This document shows positions 60,145-64,000 of a stretch of DNA of 64,000 nt, in pieces. This stretch comes from Lujinxingia sediminis. GTDB lineage: Bacteria; Myxococcota_A; Bradymonadia; Bradymonadales; Bradymonadaceae. Location of the stretch: positions 310,001-374,000 of the forward strand of contig NZ_SADD01000001.1 in the NCBI RefSeq assembly GCF_004005565.1. Reading direction: 5' to 3'. A program made the position numbers and the translations under genes. The notes under the pieces are model-generated. The model made no database searches. It had not been told where the DNA came from and saw only the letters and a list, made by a program, of their open reading frames with translations. Positions within the stretch are counted from its first letter, which is position 1; every line of letters starts with the position of its first letter.

Positions 60145-62625
60145 ATGGACATCAGACACGACAAAGTAAGGGGGTTGACGCTGTTGACCCTGTGGGTCGC
60201 CACCCTGGCATTGAGCGCCTGCGAGGGCCAACTCAACGTGGAGGGGCATCCCAACACGACTTCCGTCTCCGGGGACGATTGGGAGGATGGGCCCGACGAT
60301 GGCTACGTACCGAAAGACCCTTCGAACCCCTTTGAGCCCGGTCAGCCTGGAAACCCCTTTGATCCGTCGGATCCTTCGGACCCGGACAGCCCCGGCGATC
60401 CCTCCGATCCGGAGGATCCCCATCCCGGCAACACACCGGATGGGGAAGACCCCTGTCGCTCCCACGCGCAGTTCTTTGAGCGCGAGGTGTTCACCGAGGT
60501 GATTGAGCGGCAGTGCCAGTCGTGCCATGGAGAGAACGGCTTTGGAGCGGTCAACAGCGACTTTGAAATCGCCAACCAGCGGCTCTACTCCGAAGACTAC
60601 CTCGCGCGAAACTACGATGAGATCTCCGGCTTTGCCCGGGATCGCCTTGCAGAGTTTGACGACCAGTCCCTCTTGCTGCTGAAGGCCACCGGCCAGGTGA
60701 TTCACGGCGGCGGGGAAGTCTTCGCTCCCGATAGCTGGCAGGCTGAGAACCTGCGCGAATTTGGGACGCGCATCGATACTCCCGATCCCTGCCCGGGAGG
60801 AGTTGAACTCGATGAAGAAGGTTTCTTCGAGGGCGTCACCTTCATGAACGACCTCGACTGGCTCAGTCGCATGACGATGACTCTGGCCAGCCGGGTGCCG
60901 ACTGCGTCAGAGATTGCACTGGTGCAGGCCGAGGGCGAAGCGGGCGTCGAGCAGGTGCTGGAGACCCTGTATGAGGAGCAGGCCTTCTACGATCGCCTTG
61001 AGGAAGGGCTCGCGGACATCTTCTTGACCGACTACTTCATCAACGGCAACCCGCCCGACAACGTGCTCAACTCCAACCACTACCCTCGTCGACGCTGGTG
61101 GGCGGAGATGGGGCTGAGTGTGGAAGAGCGCAACGAGCTTGCGCTGCTTGGAAGGCACGGTTTGGGACGCGAGCCCCTGGCGCTCTTCTCGCACATTGTG
61201 AAAAACGATCTGCCGGTCAGCGAGTTTGTTACCGCCGACTACGTGATGGTCAACCCATATTCAGCGAAGTCCTACGGGGTTGAGAATCAGGTCAGCTTTG
61301 AGGATCCCACCAACAAACTCGAATTTAAACCGGCGCAGCTCTCTGCGGTCTCGGGCATGCAGGGGGAGTATCCGCACGCCGGTGCTCTGACCTCCTACAT
61401 GATGACCGGGCGCTATCCCTCGACGAACACCAACCTCAACCGCAAGCGCTCGGCGTTCTTCTACCTGCTCTTTTTAGGGGTGGACATCAACAACCTGACC
61501 ACCGAAGCGTCGGACCCGACGGCCGTGGCAGATATTGAAAACCCCACGCGCAACGCTGCGGATTGCGCGGTGTGTCACGTGCCGATGGATCCGGTCGCGC
61601 AGCTTTACCGGACCTACAACAATTACGGGCACTACCTGCCCATCCGCGACGATCGCTTCGACGGGATGTTCCCGGCCGGGTTTAACGGCGAGGAGATCGC
61701 TCAGGAAGATGTCTGGCAGGGTCTGCGCTGGTTGGGGCAGCGTGTGGCGCAAGACCCACGTTTCTTCCAGACGATGGTGAGTCACCTCTATCGCGTTGTC
61801 GTGCGGCGACCTGTGCTCATCAAGCCCGTCGATCCGAGCGCCCCCAACTACGACGCTCGCCTCCGCGCCTTCAGGGTTCAGAATGCGTTTATTCAGCGGT
61901 TGGCGGTGCAGATGAGAGCGGGCGGAGAGAGCGCCAGGGTGGCCATTCGTGAGTTGGTTTTCAGCCCGTACTTCCGGGCCGAGGACATCGATCCGCAGAC
62001 ATTGACGCCGGAGCGAGAGGTGGAGTTGGAAGAATTTGGCGGCCCACGCCTTCTTCACCCCGAGGCGATGTCTCGACGCATCACCTCGGTCTTTGGTCGC
62101 CAGTGGATGTGGGGCCCCTTTGAGGCCTTTGCTCCCCACCTGTACCGCTACCTCTACGGAGGCATTAACTTCGACAACCTCACCCAGCGGCTCGACACGC
62201 CCAGTGGCGTTATGGGGGCGGTCTCGATGGTCATGGCCAACGAGTTGGCCTGCCAGAATGTGCCGCATGACTTTGAAGAGCCGACAAACCAGCGATTGCT
62301 CTTCCCCCATGTCGAGCTCGACGATGTGCCTGGCAATGCGCAGGCCGAGGCTCGCATTCGCGAGAATATCCAGCACCTTCACCTGCGCATCCTCGGTGAA
62401 GATCTGCCGGCAAACCATGTCGAGATCGACCGTACCTTCGACCTCTTCGTCGATCTCATCGAAGACGGGCAGGCCGGTCTGGCCGCCCGGGACTCAGACT
62501 ACCCGGAGCGACTTGAAGATTACTGCCGCGGAGACTCCCTGGAGCGCGATCCCACCTATGCGGTGCGCGCCTGGGCCGGTGTGATCAGCTACCTCGTGTC
62601 CTCGTTTGAGTTCCTTTACCTCTAA
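60145..62625 (+). CDS. Dihaem c-type lipoprotein with DUF1588-like region
   Basis: The 826-residue protein has a lipobox (TLWVATLALSAC) and a Pro/Asp-rich linker (about 55-103, with DPSDPSDP repeats). Two haem-binding motifs are present: CQSCH (124-128) and CAVCH near 474-478. A region with SYMMTGRYPSTNTNLNRKRSAFFYLLFLGVD, then CAVCHVPMDPVAQLYRTYNNYGHYLPI, resembles DUF1588; IRELVFSPYFRAEDIDP near 600 fits the DUF1585-like end. Such cytochrome-like proteins occur in pairs with DUF1501 proteins, as here, with only ten bases between. Oxidative breakdown of polymers or surface electron transfer have been proposed for such proteins; the role here is open. Confidence 0.8.
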   Translation: MDIRHDKVRGLTLLTLWVATLALSACEGQLNVEGHPNTTSVSGDDWEDGPDDGYVPKDPSNPFEPGQPGNPFDPSDPSDPDSPGDPSDPEDPHPGNTPDGEDPCRSHAQFFEREVFTEVIERQCQSCHGENGFGAVNSDFEIANQRLYSEDYLARNYDEISGFARDRLAEFDDQSLLLLKATGQVIHGGGEVFAPDSWQAENLREFGTRIDTPDPCPGGVELDEEGFFEGVTFMNDLDWLSRMTMTLASRVPTASEIALVQAEGEAGVEQVLETLYEEQAFYDRLEEGLADIFLTDYFINGNPPDNVLNSNHYPRRRWWAEMGLSVEERNELALLGRHGLGREPLALFSHIVKNDLPVSEFVTADYVMVNPYSAKSYGVENQVSFEDPTNKLEFKPAQLSAVSGMQGEYPHAGALTSYMMTGRYPSTNTNLNRKRSAFFYLLFLGVDINNLTTEASDPTAVADIENPTRNAADCAVCHVPMDPVAQLYRTYNNYGHYLPIRDDRFDGMFPAGFNGEEIAQEDVWQGLRWLGQRVAQDPRFFQTMVSHLYRVVVRRPVLIKPVDPSAPNYDARLRAFRVQNAFIQRLAVQMRAGGESARVAIRELVFSPYFRAEDIDPQTLTPEREVELEEFGGPRLLHPEAMSRRITSVFGRQWMWGPFEAFAPHLYRYLYGGINFDNLTQRLDTPSGVMGAVSMVMANELACQNVPHDFEEPTNQRLLFPHVELDDVPGNAQAEARIRENIQHLHLRILGEDLPANHVEIDRTFDLFVDLIEDGQAGLAARDSDYPERLEDYCRGDSLERDPTYAVRAWAGVISYLVSSFEFLYL

Positions 62626-62635
62626 GGAGGTTTCT

Positions 62636-63886
62636 ATGAACCGTCGTGACTTCATCAAACTCGCCGGCATGGCCGGTATGACCGTTGTGTCTCCGATAGC
62701 GCTGACGCGTAGCGCGCGCGCTGAAGAGATGAACTACCCGGGCCCCTATTACGTGATGATCAACGCCATCGGGGGCTGGGATACCACCTACCTTTGCGAT
62801 CCGAAGGGGGTGAACAACATCAACCAGGCCTACGGTCAGGGAGATATCGGCTCGATCGCCTCCAGTCCCATCACGTACGCGCCGGTGGGGAACAATCAGT
62901 ACTTTTTTGAGAAGTACGCCAGTGAGCTGCTCGTACTCAACGGGGTGGATATGGCCACGACCAGCCATGCCACCGGGGAGCGCTACGCCTGGACGGGGAG
63001 CCTGGAGAATCCCGAGTACCCGACCTTTGCGGCGTTGGCGGCGGCAGCCTATGCGCCGACCTTGCCCCTCTCGTATCTGAGTTACGGAGGGCATGACGCC
63101 ACCGGCGCACTTCTGCCACTTACCCGTGTGAGTAATGTGAGCCACCTGAGGGGGCTGGCCGATCCCGATCATAAGGAGGGTCACGCGAGCAAACCCTATC
63201 ATGCGCCTCGGGCCGCCGAGATGATTCGGGATGCAGTCGATGCGCGTCACACGGCACGGCAGAACGCAAGCCACCTGCCGACGGAGCAAACTGCGCGTAG
63301 TGCGTTGTTCACTGCTCGGATGGGCGCGCGTGAGCTGCGCTGGGTGCGTGAGCACCTGCCCACCGATCTTCCTCGCGATAACGACATGAAGGCTCAGGCC
63401 CTTGTGGCGTTGGCCGCTTTTAAAGCCGGGCTCTCGGTCAGTGTAAACCTTGTTCTAAACGGGTTTGACAGCCACGCGCAGAACGACAGCGAGCAGCTTC
63501 CGAAGTTGCAGTTGGTGCTCGACGCGGTGGACTTCCTGCTGGAAGAAGCTGAGGGGATGGGCCTGCGCGATAAGATCGTCGTGGTCATGGCCTCGGACTT
63601 CGGGCGTACCCCGACCTACAACCCGGACCGGGGAAAAGACCACTGGGCGATCGGTTCGGTGATGGCGCTCGGTACCGGCATTCGTGGCAATCGGGTTATC
63701 GGCGCGACCGACGAGGAGCAGCGCCCCTTCAACGTCAATCCAACCACTCTGGCGTTGGAGTATGAGGGGATTCGTCTGCGGCCGGAGCACATTCACCGTG
63801 CTCTGCGGCGTCACGCCGGTATCGCAGATAACCCGATCGCTCAGCGTTTCGCGTTGAAGGAAGAGGATCTGGATATTTTCAGTTAA
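62636..63886 (+). CDS. DUF1501 family protein with Tat signal
   Basis: From ATG 62636 (AAGGAGG upstream) the 416-residue protein has a twin-arginine signal (NRRDFIKLAGMAGMTVVSP). DUF1501 marks follow: YVMINAIGGWDTTYL, NGVDMATTSHATGERYAWTGS, VLNGFDSHAQNDSEQLP, IVVVMASDFGRTPTYNP, GKDHWAIGSVMALGTGIRGNRVIGATD. The fold belongs to the alkaline-phosphatase/sulfatase-like superfamily, and metal residues D, H in DFGRTP/KDHW are intact. The pair with the dihaem lipoprotein is probably an operon. Tat export suggests a cofactor or folded substrate. Confidence 0.9.
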   Translation: MNRRDFIKLAGMAGMTVVSPIALTRSARAEEMNYPGPYYVMINAIGGWDTTYLCDPKGVNNINQAYGQGDIGSIASSPITYAPVGNNQYFFEKYASELLVLNGVDMATTSHATGERYAWTGSLENPEYPTFAALAAAAYAPTLPLSYLSYGGHDATGALLPLTRVSNVSHLRGLADPDHKEGHASKPYHAPRAAEMIRDAVDARHTARQNASHLPTEQTARSALFTARMGARELRWVREHLPTDLPRDNDMKAQALVALAAFKAGLSVSVNLVLNGFDSHAQNDSEQLPKLQLVLDAVDFLLEEAEGMGLRDKIVVVMASDFGRTPTYNPDRGKDHWAIGSVMALGTGIRGNRVIGATDEEQRPFNVNPTTLALEYEGIRLRPEHIHRALRRHAGIADNPIAQRFALKEEDLDIFS

Positions 63887-63914
63887 GCGCGGGTGAACCA
63901 TCGCGATGAGCACC

Positions 63915-63943
63915 GAGGCGACCTTCCACCGGGAGGTCGCCTC
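63915..63943 (+). terminator. Hairpin after the DUF1501 gene
   Basis: GAGGCGACCT and AGGTCGCCTC are perfect ten-base arms around nine bases; only GTGCGTTT follows, so it is a weak terminator. An ATG at 63906 opens a frame to the window edge (MSTEATFHREVASCV) that may be a chance frame or the start of another gene. Confidence 0.45.
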
Positions 63944-64000
63944 GTGCGTTTCGGGCTGGAGTGTGGGACACGTCAGCCTGGCCAGAAGCTCTTTCTTCGC

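Noticed and set aside
1-64000. tRNA, rRNA or transposase genes
   Set aside because: Scanning found no cloverleaf-like or rRNA sequence and no DDE or tyrosine recombinase motif in any large frame.
63906-64000. Gene start at the right edge
   Set aside because: The frame from ATG 63906 overlaps a hairpin and has no ribosome site; too short to decide.

Overview
The window is high-GC, densely coded chromosomal DNA from a Gram-negative bacterium rich in lipoproteins and outer-membrane beta-barrels. An AgmX/PglI-type periplasmic domain, myxobacterial-style barrel proteins, a large Ser/Thr kinase-ATPase-TPR protein and a DUF1588/DUF1501 secreted pair point to the Myxococcota/deltaproteobacterial side, perhaps Bradymonadales. 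The placement is inferred from gene content; no rRNA or marker comparison was possible.

Left part (1-13.75 kb): a 13-kb minus-strand operon of about twelve tightly coupled genes (13693 down to 509), most overlapping by 1-13 bases. It encodes a flagellar-type MotA/MotB stator and, directly after it, one polypeptide joining a FliF-like ring-building domain, membrane segment and cytoplasmic tail to a complete FliG-like rotor protein. Around these lie two beta-barrel proteins, a FlgO-like/barrel protein, four lipoproteins, an AgmX/PglI-like periplasmic protein and a His-rich lipoprotein. No rod, hook, filament, export or FliM/FliN gene is present. I read this as a compact ion-driven rotary or torque machine linked to the outer envelope, and it is the best candidate here for an undescribed system. 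A second His-rich lipoprotein at the left edge lies behind a long perfect palindrome that looks like a metalloregulator operator.

Middle (13.8-29.9 kb): a TM2 protein with a winged-helix N-terminus, then a housekeeping run on the minus strand: yceD-rpmF-(structured repeat)-acp/rpiB fusion-nrdR-ribD-ribE-ribBX-ribH-nusB-lipoprotein-MBL hydrolase. Two oddities are an acyl-carrier-protein domain fused to ribose-5-phosphate isomerase B, and a RibBA-like enzyme whose GTP cyclohydrolase II half has lost its zinc and catalytic residues. Plus-strand genes follow: an LEA2 lipoprotein, an M23 peptidase, a tandem thioredoxin-fold protein and leuS.

Accessory island (29.9-32.5 kb): a 137-bp direct repeat carrying a terminator flanks about 2 kb of lower-GC DNA. 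Inside are 83-bp hairpin-bearing tandem repeats, an unknown gene coupled to a SecB-like chaperone gene, and the second copy of a ~170-bp inverted-repeat element also found inside the ribosomal/riboflavin operon.

Right part (32.5-64 kb): a HEAT-repeat protein, VOC protein, Uup-type ABC-F ATPase, GNAT protein, fused E1 alpha/beta 2-oxoacid dehydrogenase, MBL hydrolase, methyltransferase, saccharopine-dehydrogenase-like protein, several unknown lipoproteins, an exact 42-bp palindrome-bearing array, pterin dehydratase, a 1390-residue kinase-ATPase-TPR protein, exonuclease III, M20 peptidase, Sua5/YciO protein, CAP-domain lipoprotein, an ABC exporter and a dihaem lipoprotein/DUF1501 pair. No tRNA, rRNA, CRISPR array or intact transposase was seen.
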